From the NCBI GenBank assembly GCA_946887065.1, contig CAMPKL010000206.1, positions 1-6,648 of the forward strand: a stretch of 6,648 nucleotides of DNA, written 5' to 3'. A program made the position numbers and the translations under genes. The DNA comes from an uncultured Bryobacterales bacterium. GTDB lineage: Bacteria > Acidobacteriota > Terriglobia > Bryobacterales > UBA6623. Within the stretch, counting starts at the first letter, position 1; each line of letters begins with the position of its first letter. This document shows, in pieces, positions 1 through 6,648 of this stretch. The notes beneath the pieces are model-generated. The model ran no database searches, was not told the origin of the DNA, and saw only the letters and a list, made by a program, of their open reading frames with translations.

Positions 1-296
1 GGACGCCAGCCCACGTCGGTTACGAGATTCAGATCAACGCTGGCGGGTCCGATCAGTGGCCGACCGGCAGCATCTACGGGGTAGAGCGCGCCAGGACGGG
101 CGTGCAGAAACTCGACGGCTGGAACAGTCTCAACGTCGAGTCGCGCAAGAGCGGCATCCGCGTCTCGGTCAACGGGATCGTAGTCGCTGAGCACCCCGGC
201 CTCCCGGATCGTCCGCTGACCGGCCCGATCGGACTCCAACTGCACGACCGCGGCAGCGTCGTGATGTTTCGCGACATCTGGTTGATGGAACGCTAG
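1..296 (+). CDS. DUF1080 (3-keto-disaccharide hydrolase type) protein, C-terminal end
   Basis: This is the last 97 codons of a gene that begins before the window; the reading frame starts at position 3 and ends at TAG 294-296. The fragment shows the end of a DUF1080 beta-sandwich, a concanavalin-like fold. In order it has GYEIQI (fragment residues 6-11), TGSIYG (21-26), DGWN (38-41), VNG (56-58), GPIGLQLH (74-81) and a closing strand VMFRDIWL (87-94), which usually ends the domain. Members of this family, now often named 3-keto-disaccharide hydrolase, are mostly exported proteins linked to sugar and glycan breakdown. They are abundant in Acidobacteriota and Planctomycetota. An ATG at 102 lies inside the conserved domain, so it is not the real start. 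Any signal peptide or extra domain would lie upstream and cannot be seen. The substrate cannot be deduced from this part. Confidence 0.85.
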   Translation, partial: TPAHVGYEIQINAGGSDQWPTGSIYGVERARTGVQKLDGWNSLNVESRKSGIRVSVNGIVVAEHPGLPDRPLTGPIGLQLHDRGSVVMFRDIWLMER

Positions 297-1195
297 CCGC
301 CTGCGGACGCGGCGCGCACCACGGGTTGTGCGTTTTGCAACTGCTGATAAATCCCGTATTCGTCCCGCACCTGCCATAGCGCCCGGCAACGTCCCAGGGA
401 CATCCGCGCGATCAATGCCCCGTCGCTCGATATGGTCGCCCCCGTTGCCGGGAAACCCATCCATTTGCCTCCGTGCAGCGCGTCGAAGCGGAAGCGGCAG
501 GCTACGGCATCGCCTTCGGCGATCAAGCTCTGGATTTCAAATCGTGCATTGGAGAACGCCTGCCCGACCTCGGCTATGCGGATTCGCCACTGATCTGCCG
601 TATACGCGGCGGGAGCGTTCGGGTCCCGCAACACGAAATCGTCGGCCAGCAGCGCATTGCTGATGTTGATGTTGCCGTGGTTCCAAACGCCGTCAACCAG
701 ACAGTTGAGAGCCGCGCGATTGAGATCGGTTTCCGATCGGGGTAGGTCGCGAATCTCCGGCGCGAAGCCCATCCCGCCTTTAAACTCCTGTGGAGAGGTG
801 AGGCTCTTCAGCACCCCCAACGCGTCCCACACGCGCCAGGCTTGCTTGATCCGTCCTGCCTCAATGCGGAAGTGGACAATGGCCGACATCGCGATGCAAC
901 GACCGGTCGCGCGCAGCCCCAGAAAGTCGGCGCGATGGGTCCCCGTGGAGGTAGTCCGGCAGACGACGAGGTCGCCCTCGGCAACCAGATCGTCGATGCG
1001 CACTCTGAGATCCGGGAAGGCGATCAGCATCTGGGCCATCAAGCGCCCGATGCCGTCGTGGCCCCACAAGAGGCCATGCCGGGCGTCCTGTCCAGAAAAA
1101 TCTTCGGCGCAAAAATCTTCGATCGCTGAATCGCGGCGCTGGTTCCAGCCCGCCTCGATCCAATCGCGCACCAGAGCCTTGTTTTTTTCGCTCAA
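293..1195 (-). CDS. Tandem SnoaL-like (ester cyclase / NTF2-fold) protein
   Basis: This 300-residue protein consists of two SnoaL-like domains, about residues 1-135 and 155-290, joined by a short linker. SnoaL-like proteins are usually single domains of about 130-150 residues. They form an NTF2-type cone and include polyketide cyclases, but most members have unknown substrates. Both halves share the family order: an N-terminal helix with WN (17-18; WNHG at 171-174), a central strand with an AEGD turn (72-75; 226-229), and a GLRATGR or GFPATGA turn (93-99; 247-253). Each half ends with a Trp-x-x-Asp segment (W121 VWD; W274 QVRD). By eye, D124 and D277-278 sit where SnoaL has its catalytic Asp. 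No signal peptide is visible, so it is probably cytoplasmic. The start is TTG at 1195-1193. It gives the usual family beginning (MSEKNKALVRDW) and lies about 10 bases after a weak GGGGTAG. The frame stays open back to the acnA stop with no ATG. The substrate is unknown. Confidence 0.82.
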   Translation of the reverse strand: MSEKNKALVRDWIEAGWNQRRDSAIEDFCAEDFSGQDARHGLLWGHDGIGRLMAQMLIAFPDLRVRIDDLVAEGDLVVCRTTSTGTHRADFLGLRATGRCIAMSAIVHFRIEAGRIKQAWRVWDALGVLKSLTSPQEFKGGMGFAPEIRDLPRSETDLNRAALNCLVDGVWNHGNINISNALLADDFVLRDPNAPAAYTADQWRIRIAEVGQAFSNARFEIQSLIAEGDAVACRFRFDALHGGKWMGFPATGATISSDGALIARMSLGRCRALWQVRDEYGIYQQLQNAQPVVRAASAGG

Positions 1196-1273
1196 CCAGG
1201 CAATTCTACCCCGACAAGCAGAGGACAGAAAACTAGGGGAAGTTCGCGGTCCGTGAATCGCCTTACGACAGTC
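1196..1273. other. Gap between acnA and the SnoaL-like gene
   Basis: This is 78 bases between two - strand genes. On the - strand it includes GGGGTAG, a weak ribosome-binding candidate for the TTG start. I see no strong stem with a T-run to end acnA transcription and no clear promoter. Cotranscription of the SnoaL-like gene with acnA is therefore possible but not shown. Confidence 0.5.
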
Positions 1274-1280
1274 TTACGAC
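1262..1280 (-). repeat. 8-bp direct repeat at the acnA stop
   Basis: GTCGTAAG occurs twice on the - strand, at 1280-1273 and 1269-1262, separated by three bases (period 11). The first copy contains the acnA TAA stop codon (1276-1274). It looks like a small local duplication; no function is implied. Confidence 0.6.
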
Positions 1281-4015
1281 TTCAGGATCTGGCGCAGCAC
1301 GTACTGCAGGATGCCGCCGTTCTTGTAGTACTCGACCTCTTGTGGCGTATCGATGCGAACCGCGGCCTGGAATTCAATCGCAGCGCCGCCGTCCGATGTC
1401 GCCCGAACCGTCACCTGCTTGGCTTCGCCGCCCTTCATCCCTTTGATGTCGAACGTCTCACGGCCGCTCAAGCCCAGTTTCTCGACCGAATCGCCGGGCA
1501 AGAATTGCAGCGGCAGTACGCCCATTCCGATCAAGTTCGAGCGGTGAATGCGCTCGTAGCTCTCGACCAGCACGGCGCGGACGCCCAACAGCGCTGTGCC
1601 CTTGGCCGCCCAGTCGCGCGAGGAGCCCGAACCGTACTCTTTCCCGCCCAGGATGACCAGAGGCGTCCCCGCTTCTTGGTATCGCATCGAGGCGTCGTAG
1701 ATCGACAGCCGCTCGCCGCCCGGCAGTAGCTCGGTCCAACTGCCCTCCGTGCCGGGGGCCAACTGATTGCGGAGACGCACGTTGGCGAACGTTCCGCGCA
1801 TCATAACTTCGTGATTGCCCCGGCGCGATCCGTAAGAGTTGAAGTCCGCTTTTTGGACGCCTTGCTCCAGCAGCCATTTACCGGCCGGTGAATCCGCTTT
1901 GATCGCGCCCGCGGGCGAGATGTGATCGGTGGTGACGCTGTCGCCTAACACCGCCAAGGCTCTGGCGCCGCTGATATCCGCAACAGCAGTCGGCTCGGGA
2001 GCCATGTCGACGAAGAAAGGCGGCTTGCGAATGTAGGTTGACGCGCCGTCCCAATCATAAAGCTCGGAATCCGTAGCGCTCAGGCTTGCCCACTTCTCTT
2101 CGCCTTGGAATACGTTGGCGTACGTCTTCTTAAACATCTCCGAGGTGACCGTCTTGACGATTTCCTCTTGGATCTCGCGCTGCGACGGCCAGATGTCCCT
2201 CAGGTAGACCGGCTCGCCCTCAAGGTCAGTTCCCAACTCCTCCCCTTGCAGATCGATGTCCATGCGTCCCGCTAAGGCGTAGGCGACAACGAGCGGCGGC
2301 GAGGCGAGGTAGTTCATTCGCACTTCGGGGTGGATACGGCCCTCGAAGTTGCGATTGCCGGAAAGCACGGAGCAGACCGCCAAGTCACCTTCCTTGATCG
2401 CGTCGGAGACTTCCTGCGGCAGCGGCCCTGAATTGCCGATGCAAGTCGTGCAGCCGTATCCAACGAGGTTGAAGCCGATCATGTCGAGATACTCAAGCAG
2501 ACCAGACTGCCGCAAGTACTCTGTGACGACCTTGGAGCCCGGGGCGAGGGAGGTCTTGACCCAAGCCTTGGTTTGAAGTCCTTTGGCTACGGCCTTTTTA
2601 GCGACCAGACCGGCCGCCATCATCACGGCCGGATTCGACGTGTTCGTACAACTAGTAATCGCGGCGATCACGACCGATCCGTGCCGCAGCGTGTGCTTCG
2701 CATCGGTTATCGTCAGCGAAACGCCCGGATGCTCAGCGACTGCGATGGAACTGTCCTCAAGCGCTCCGGCCGCATCCATCTCAGCGACGTTGTCGCCCTT
2801 GGGAATCTTCGGCGCTCGCGTCGAGAGAACGGTCGGCAGCGCGTCGGCGAACATCTGCTTCGCTTTCTTCAAAGGCACGCGGTCTTGCGGACGTCGCGGA
2901 CCAGCGAGACTCGGCTCGACATCCGCTAGATCGAGTTCCAACGAGTCCGTGTAGATCGGCTCGGGCGTCTCGTCCGTGCGGAACATGTCTTGTTCCTTGG
3001 CATATGCTTCGACAAGGTTGACTTGATCGTCCGAACGGCCCGTCAACCGGAGGTAGCGTAGCGTTTCGTCGTCAATCGGGAAGATGGCGCAGGTGGAGCC
3101 GAACTCCGGCGCCATGTTGCCTAGCGTTGCCCGATCCGCGAGCGAGAGCTGTGACAGCCCCGTCCCGTAGAACTCGACGAACTTGCCGACGACGCCCTTG
3201 TTACGGAGCCTCTCCGTTACCATCAGCACCAAGTCGGTAGCCGTCGCACCTTCAGGCAACTTGCCGCTAAGCTTGAAGCCGACCACCTGCGGAATCAGCA
3301 TGGAGATAGGCTGGCCCAGCATCGCGGCCTCTGCCTCAATGCCGCCCACGCCCCAACCGAGCACGCCCAGACCGTTCACCATCGTGGTGTGGGAGTCCGT
3401 CCCGACCAATGTGTCGGGGTATGCCTGCAGAACGCCCTTGTTCTTTTGGCTAAAGACGACCCGAGCGAGGTACTCGATGTTCACCTGGTGGACAATTCCA
3501 GTCTCCGGCGGCACGACCTTGAAGTTGTCAAAGGCGCGTTGGCCCCACTTGAGGAACTGATATCTCTCGCGGTTCCGCGTATATTCCAGCTCCGTGTTGA
3601 ACTTCAGCGCTTCGGGACTGGCGAAACGGTCGACTTGAACGGAATGATCGATGACCAGTTCGGCGGGCTGTAGCGGGTTGATCCTTGCCGGGTCGCCCCC
3701 CATGGCTTTCATCGCCTCGCGCATAGCCGCGAGATCGACCACCGCCGGAACGCCCGTAAAGTCTTGCATCAACACGCGTGCCGGCCGGAAGGCGATCTCC
3801 TGGTCTGGAGTCGCCTGCGGGTCCCAATTGAGCAACGCGTCGATGTCTTGCGTCTTGACGGTCAGCCCGTCTTCATGGCGCAGCAGATTCTCCAGCAATA
3901 CTTTCAGCGAAAACGGCAATCGAGCGCACTTCGCCTGATCGAGCGCTCCTAACCGGAAAATCTCATACTTGCCGCCGCCCGCGGAAAGAGTCGCCCTTGC
4001 GCCGAAAGTATTCAT
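1274..4015 (-). CDS. acnA: Aconitate hydratase A (aconitase, IRP1/AcnA type)
   Basis: This cytoplasmic [4Fe-4S] enzyme interconverts citrate and isocitrate through cis-aconitate in the TCA and glyoxylate cycles. The protein is complete at 913 residues, slightly longer than E. coli AcnA (891). The cluster ligands are C456 (in [10 protein letters not shown], 453-462) and C522 and C525 ([14 protein letters not shown], 519-532). Their spacing of 66 and 3 matches AcnA/IRP1. Other signatures are IDHSV (122-126), GTDSHTTM (205-212), the swivel-domain [13 protein letters not shown] (691-703), [13 protein letters not shown] (729-741) and [10 protein letters not shown] (794-803). S798 and R800 fit the active-site Ser and Arg of aconitases. 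The linker between R379 and C456 is about 25 residues longer than I recall for E. coli. The start is ATG 4015-4013, with AGAGGGAAG about 10 to 15 bases upstream, a slightly long spacing. The gene lies 79 bp after the permease. Related 2-methyl-cis-aconitate hydratases (AcnD) are similar, but the sequence reads as the AcnA type throughout. Confidence 0.97.
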   Translation of the reverse strand: MNTFGARATLSAGGGKYEIFRLGALDQAKCARLPFSLKVLLENLLRHEDGLTVKTQDIDALLNWDPQATPDQEIAFRPARVLMQDFTGVPAVVDLAAMREAMKAMGGDPARINPLQPAELVIDHSVQVDRFASPEALKFNTELEYTRNRERYQFLKWGQRAFDNFKVVPPETGIVHQVNIEYLARVVFSQKNKGVLQAYPDTLVGTDSHTTMVNGLGVLGWGVGGIEAEAAMLGQPISMLIPQVVGFKLSGKLPEGATATDLVLMVTERLRNKGVVGKFVEFYGTGLSQLSLADRATLGNMAPEFGSTCAIFPIDDETLRYLRLTGRSDDQVNLVEAYAKEQDMFRTDETPEPIYTDSLELDLADVEPSLAGPRRPQDRVPLKKAKQMFADALPTVLSTRAPKIPKGDNVAEMDAAGALEDSSIAVAEHPGVSLTITDAKHTLRHGSVVIAAITSCTNTSNPAVMMAAGLVAKKAVAKGLQTKAWVKTSLAPGSKVVTEYLRQSGLLEYLDMIGFNLVGYGCTTCIGNSGPLPQEVSDAIKEGDLAVCSVLSGNRNFEGRIHPEVRMNYLASPPLVVAYALAGRMDIDLQGEELGTDLEGEPVYLRDIWPSQREIQEEIVKTVTSEMFKKTYANVFQGEEKWASLSATDSELYDWDGASTYIRKPPFFVDMAPEPTAVADISGARALAVLGDSVTTDHISPAGAIKADSPAGKWLLEQGVQKADFNSYGSRRGNHEVMMRGTFANVRLRNQLAPGTEGSWTELLPGGERLSIYDASMRYQEAGTPLVILGGKEYGSGSSRDWAAKGTALLGVRAVLVESYERIHRSNLIGMGVLPLQFLPGDSVEKLGLSGRETFDIKGMKGGEAKQVTVRATSDGGAAIEFQAAVRIDTPQEVEYYKNGGILQYVLRQILKS

Positions 4016-4094
4016 TAGAAAGTCGCTTCCCTCTGTTTTGTGACCCTGGAAACTATCTATTCTCGCATGCCGCCGGGCAGCGGCACAGCCGTGG
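4016..4094. other. Gap between the permease and acnA
   Basis: This is 79 bases. On the - strand it holds a GC hairpin just after the permease stop, then an AT-richer stretch (GAATAGATAG), then the acnA ribosome-binding candidate AGAGGGAAG. A promoter for acnA could lie here, but no -35/-10 pair is convincing. Confidence 0.5.
4068..4085 (-). terminator. GC hairpin after the permease, possible attenuator
   Basis: TGCCGC and GCGGCA form a perfect 6-bp inverted repeat around a 6-base loop, and two G-U pairs can extend the stem. It starts about ten bases after the permease stop (TAG 4097-4095). No T-run follows, so it is not a standard intrinsic terminator. It could protect the 3' end of the mRNA or weaken read-through into acnA. 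The role is inferred only. Confidence 0.3.
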
Positions 4095-5459
4095 CTAGCG
4101 AGATCGAAAACGGCTGTAGGCGAATGCCCCGATCGCGATCGTCAGCAACGTCCACATCGCTTCCCAACTCTTGCCCCAGGCGAAGTAGAGAAAAATCAAC
4201 ACGTTTACCGACGTATAAAACGCCGGGATCAGCGGCCAGGCGAAGCTGACGGCCGGCAACCGTTTCCACCCTGGACGGTTGCGAAATTGAAAAACCGCGA
4301 ACACCGCCAGCGAAGAGAACAGCCAAAGCGTGAAGCCGATATAGTTGCCCAGCGATTCAAATGTTCCCGTCAAGATCAGCACAATCGTGAAAGCGCCCTG
4401 GGCCAGAATGGCCACATAGGGCGTTTTCCAAGTCGGATGGACCTTCGCCGCCGCCGGGAAAAATGCCTTATTCTGGGCCATCGCGTAGTAGACGCGCGGC
4501 CCCACCAAACACATCGCGTTGATCGTCGCCATCAGCGAGGCAGCCATTGCGACCGCAAAGAACCGTCCGCCGGCCTCCCCGAACAAAGAGCCGGCAGCCT
4601 GAGCGCCTACCGCAACCACGCCTTTCATTTCCTCCAATGGATTTGCGTAGATGAACAGGCAGTTCAGCGCGATATAGAAAAACGTCACGAAGATCGCGCC
4701 CGTGATCATCGCCCGCGGCAGCGTCTTCTCAGGCTCTTTAATCTCCTCAGCCACATAGACCGCGGCATTCCAGCCGGAATAGGCCCAGTAGACGAACACC
4801 AAGCTGATGAAAAACTGGGCTGGCAGGCCCAACGACGAAGTCCGCTCCGTGGCCTGCGAAAAATGACTCCAATCGCCTTTGCCGATGGCGAAGCCTAAGA
4901 CCAACAGGGCGCTCAGCACCGTCAGCTTCAGCACGGTGAGCGCATTTTGTACTCGCGACGCGACGCCCACGCCCACCAAGTTCAGGGTCGTGAGCACCGC
5001 GATGATTCCGCATCCGATGAGCGCTCCCGGACCGAGGTTGATCGTTAGCGGCCCCAGAGCGATGCGCATCGCTTCCGCGTTCTGCGGATCCAGCGAAGGG
5101 TTGAAATACGCGAGGTACGAGACCATCGCCAAACAAGTCACGGCGATCGGCGCCGAAAAGCCTGCCGTGAAGCTAACCCAACCGTTGATGAAGCCCCATG
5201 CCGGGCCGTAGCGCTCGGTCAGATAGATGTACTCTCCGCCCGAGCGTTGAAAGTTAATCCCCAACTCCGCATAACAAACAGAGCCGGCCAGTGCGACCAA
5301 TCCGCCGGCCAGCCAGATGGCCAACAGGATTGCGGGCGAACCCAAGTCGCCGGCCAAGAATCCGCTTGTGCCGAAGATCCCCGTTCCGACCATGTTCGAT
5401 ACGACGAGCGCAGCGGCGCTGGCGGGTCCCAGGCGCCGGACGAGTTCAGCGGATTGCAT
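4095..5459 (-). CDS. APC-superfamily amino acid permease
   Basis: This 454-residue integral membrane protein has the usual length and about 12 membrane helices, near residues 12-35, 41-62, 88-115, 143-163, 170-192, 210-235, 250-272, 295-320, 345-366, 370-392, 404-427 and 430-448. Helix 1 is broken by GTGIFG (25-30), the backbone-binding motif for the amino acid carboxyl and amino groups in APC transporters. Helix 6 carries [15 protein letters not shown] (225-239), followed by the cytoplasmic [12 protein letters not shown] (239-250), which is typical of the LAT/APA branch (SteT- and PotE-like). Helix 2 is followed by the family segment GGEYIYL (74-80). It is likely to import or exchange amino acids at the cytoplasmic membrane, but the substrate cannot be fixed from sequence. 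The start is ATG 5459-5457, preceded by AAGGTGA about 10 bases upstream. The gene may be cotranscribed with acnA, 79 bp downstream. Confidence 0.92.
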   Translation of the reverse strand: MQSAELVRRLGPASAAALVVSNMVGTGIFGTSGFLAGDLGSPAILLAIWLAGGLVALAGSVCYAELGINFQRSGGEYIYLTERYGPAWGFINGWVSFTAGFSAPIAVTCLAMVSYLAYFNPSLDPQNAEAMRIALGPLTINLGPGALIGCGIIAVLTTLNLVGVGVASRVQNALTVLKLTVLSALLVLGFAIGKGDWSHFSQATERTSSLGLPAQFFISLVFVYWAYSGWNAAVYVAEEIKEPEKTLPRAMITGAIFVTFFYIALNCLFIYANPLEEMKGVVAVGAQAAGSLFGEAGGRFFAVAMAASLMATINAMCLVGPRVYYAMAQNKAFFPAAAKVHPTWKTPYVAILAQGAFTIVLILTGTFESLGNYIGFTLWLFSSLAVFAVFQFRNRPGWKRLPAVSFAWPLIPAFYTSVNVLIFLYFAWGKSWEAMWTLLTIAIGAFAYSRFRSR

Positions 5460-5547
5460 CGATTTCAGTTCACCTTCGGCGAAACAACAAATAGTCCGCG
5501 ACCAGATGGACTAGCGAGGGCGGCAACGAGGCGGCTCAACTCGCCCC

Positions 5548-5553
5548 ATTGTA
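5548..5553 (-). promoter_or_regulatory. Possible -10 box for the permease gene
   Basis: TACAAT on the - strand matches the sigma-70 -10 consensus at five of six bases and lies about 90 bases before the permease ATG. The sequence 17-18 bases upstream does not resemble TTGACA, so the call is weak. Confidence 0.2.
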
Positions 5554-5637
5554 TGCTTGACCCGCCATGCTGCACTGGAGTTAGAACATCAACCCCAGCG
5601 CCGGGTCTCGCCTCAACGTCAATACTCCGCGCCGAGT

Positions 5638-5665
5638 GCCGCGAAGCCGCGACCGTGAGGGAGCG
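5638..5665. repeat. Doubled GCCGCGA and a candidate dispersed intergenic motif
   Basis: GCCGCGA occurs twice, at 5638-5644 and 5646-5652. The second copy opens a 20-base block (5646-5665, GCCGCGACCGTGAGGGAGCG). I recall blocks like this as recurrent in intergenic DNA of Solibacter-type Acidobacteriota. Only one copy of the 20-base block is noticed in this window, so dispersal cannot be shown here. On the opposite strand CGCG-GCTT-CGCG can form a short hairpin. Confidence 0.35.
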
Positions 5666-5711
5666 ATTCTTAGAGGAAAAGGGGTCAACGCCCATCGTCC
5701 GAATGCTTAAG

Positions 5712-6648
5712 TCACGCGCGCCAGGCCGCTCGGCTCGATCCGTCCTCGCCTCGCCAATAGGGCAACCAGCACAAGCCGCACATCTTCACCTCGATCGCCG
5801 TTTTCTTGGGACCAATCTGAATCTCTTCAAACCTCTCGGTCAACGGATCGATGCGGACCTCCAGATTCTCCAACTCCTCGCGCAGTTCCGTCTCGATCCC
5901 TTCCAGATCCGCCTTCGCCGATTCCAGGTTCTCTTCCGCCCGGCCGATGTCCTGGCGCTCCTTGCCGATACGGCCTGCCGACCGGGCCGCGGTACCGACG
6001 CGTTGCGCATTCGTGGCACTCAGAATCTTCCGTCCGAACAACGCCCCCACCAGCGATGCGCCGATCGAAATTGCCGACTGCATCGTCTGCGATCCAGCCT
6101 GTTCTTTCTCTTTCACGACTCGTTGTTCGGCGATGCGCACGCGCTCTTCAAGGCGCGCAATCTTGGGCGCGTACTTCTTCTGCAAGCCCTCTTTCAGGTG
6201 ATCCCGCTCTTCGCGGGCCAGTTGCTCCAGTCGAATGCGGAAGTCGCGCTCGTTCTCTCCGGGCCGCGAGACTTCTTTGAGCGACTCGCTGCTATAGAGC
6301 GTGAGCTTGCGTTCGGCATAGATCCAGTTCTTGAACGCTGCTTCCCACTTCTTAAATGCCTGCGCCGTCGAGGCCTCAGAAGTCAGCTCGCCGAAGTCGG
6401 CGGCCCGATCGGCAGGCTCACTCTCCAACTCCGGCGCCGTCAGCGAAATTTCCGCCGCGGTCCGCCAGTCCACCGCGATGGGCCCGTCTTCCAAAGCCGT
6501 TGTGAACGAGACATCCTCCGCGAAATCGATGTTTCGCCGCGCGTCCGTGAAGGGCACTCGGGCCGCAGCGAATAGCGCTGGTTCATAGACCAGCCGTGAG
6601 TTGCCCGGACCCAGTGTCGCCACCGGCGCGAAGTACTGCGGGATCTCC
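5712..6648 (-). CDS. C-terminal part of a large HerA/DUF87-like ATP-binding protein
   Basis: This is the last 311 residues of a gene whose 5' end is outside the window. The frame is open to the edge, and the visible GTG at 6623 continues an upstream conserved-looking stretch (EIPQYFAPV), so it is not the start. The stop is TGA 5714-5712. The fragment has a mixed N-terminal part ending in KKWEAAFKNWIYAERKLTLY (about 99-118). A charged coiled coil follows at about 126-185. Next is a Gly- and Ala-rich hydrophobic stretch, SIGASLVGALFGRK (194-207), then a second charged coil at about 228-266 and a closing strand region ending in MCGLCWLPYW (289-298). I recall this architecture as the tail of bacterial proteins annotated as ATP-binding or helicase HerA-like, with a P-loop DUF87 domain at the N-terminus. 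That domain is not visible here. The function is unknown; HerA relatives are DNA-pumping hexamers used in repair or, in some cases, phage defence. The 252-bp gap makes cotranscription with the permease uncertain. Confidence 0.7.
   Translation of the reverse strand, partial: EIPQYFAPVATLGPGNSRLVYEPALFAAARVPFTDARRNIDFAEDVSFTTALEDGPIAVDWRTAAEISLTAPELESEPADRAADFGELTSEASTAQAFKKWEAAFKNWIYAERKLTLYSSESLKEVSRPGENERDFRIRLEQLAREERDHLKEGLQKKYAPKIARLEERVRIAEQRVVKEKEQAGSQTMQSAISIGASLVGALFGRKILSATNAQRVGTAARSAGRIGKERQDIGRAEENLESAKADLEGIETELREELENLEVRIDPLTERFEEIQIGPKKTAIEVKMCGLCWLPYWRGEDGSSRAAWRA

Larger units (their letters stand above)
5460..5711. other. Spacer upstream of the permease gene, no convincing gene
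   Basis: This 252-bp region lies between the stop of the large ATPase-like gene and the permease start. It holds the permease ribosome-binding site (AAGGTGA on the - strand), a possible -10 box, a GC-rich block with short repeats at 5638-5665, and small imperfect inverted repeats such as ACTC/GAGT around six bases. Reading frames through it are short or continue in antisense to the genes on either side. None has family character. The permease promoter most likely lies here. Confidence 0.5.

Noticed and set aside
657..1256. + strand open frame of 199 codons opposite the SnoaL-like gene
   Set aside because: It is rich in Arg, Ser and Pro and antisense to a gene with clear domain motifs; it reads as a shadow frame.
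1253..1729. + strand open frame of 158 codons opposite the acnA 3' end
   Set aside because: It is antisense to strongly conserved aconitase sequence, with no recognisable motif.
5677..5693. Possible intrinsic terminator after the ATPase-like gene (GGG, loop, CCC, then CTTTT on the - strand)
   Set aside because: The stem has only three base pairs, too weak to call a terminator.
5465..5695. Small - strand open frame of 76 codons in the spacer before the permease
   Set aside because: It lies almost wholly over the putative intergenic repeat and the likely permease promoter. It has no domain and resembles the tiny artefact proteins that repeats give rise to.
5247..6575. Long + strand open frame of 442 codons across the permease start, the spacer and the ATPase-like gene
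   Set aside because: It runs antisense to two well-supported genes and has Arg- and Leu-rich composition typical of shadow frames in GC-rich DNA. It shows no domain motif, and its stretch through the spacer has no family character.
1..6648. Defence island, CRISPR array or mobile element
   Set aside because: No regularly spaced repeats, transposase, integrase, nuclease or toxin-antitoxin signature is visible. The only weak link is the possible HerA-like relationship of the truncated gene at the right edge.

Overview
The window is GC-rich DNA of free-living bacterial type. It carries one gene end on the + strand and four genes on the - strand, packed densely with short gaps. The best lineage guess is a soil or freshwater Acidobacteriota, Solibacteres/Bryobacterales type. 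This rests on three points: a DUF1080 (3-keto-disaccharide hydrolase type) protein, common there and in Planctomycetota and Verrucomicrobiota; an APC permease whose N-terminus resembles acidobacterial ones as I remember them; and a short intergenic motif at 5646-5665 that I recall as recurrent in such genomes. None of these is decisive, so the assignment is tentative.

Layout from left to right. Positions 1-296 hold the C-terminal end of a DUF1080 protein (+), entering from outside the window. Its stop codon overlaps, tail to tail, the stop of a 300-residue protein made of two SnoaL-like domains (-, 293-1195, TTG start). A 78-bp gap follows, then acnA, a complete aconitate hydratase A of 913 residues (-, 1274-4015). 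A 79-bp gap with a GC hairpin separates acnA from a complete 12-helix APC-superfamily amino acid permease (-, 4095-5459). A 252-bp gap without a convincing gene (5460-5711) then precedes the C-terminal coiled-coil part of a large protein (-, 5712-6648). I recognise that part from memory as the tail of HerA/DUF87-like ATP-binding proteins; its N-terminus lies outside the window.

The genes do not form an obvious pathway. Aconitase is a core TCA enzyme. The permease imports or exchanges amino acids that could feed the TCA cycle. The DUF1080 end suggests glycan use. The four - strand genes could be partly cotranscribed (permease to acnA to the SnoaL-like gene), but gaps of 78-79 bp do not show tight coupling. 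I do not see a CRISPR array, tRNA, rRNA, insertion sequence, toxin-antitoxin pair or recognisable defence cassette. The items most worth a second look are the truncated ATPase with its interrupted coiled coil, the tandem SnoaL protein, and the 5460-5711 spacer.
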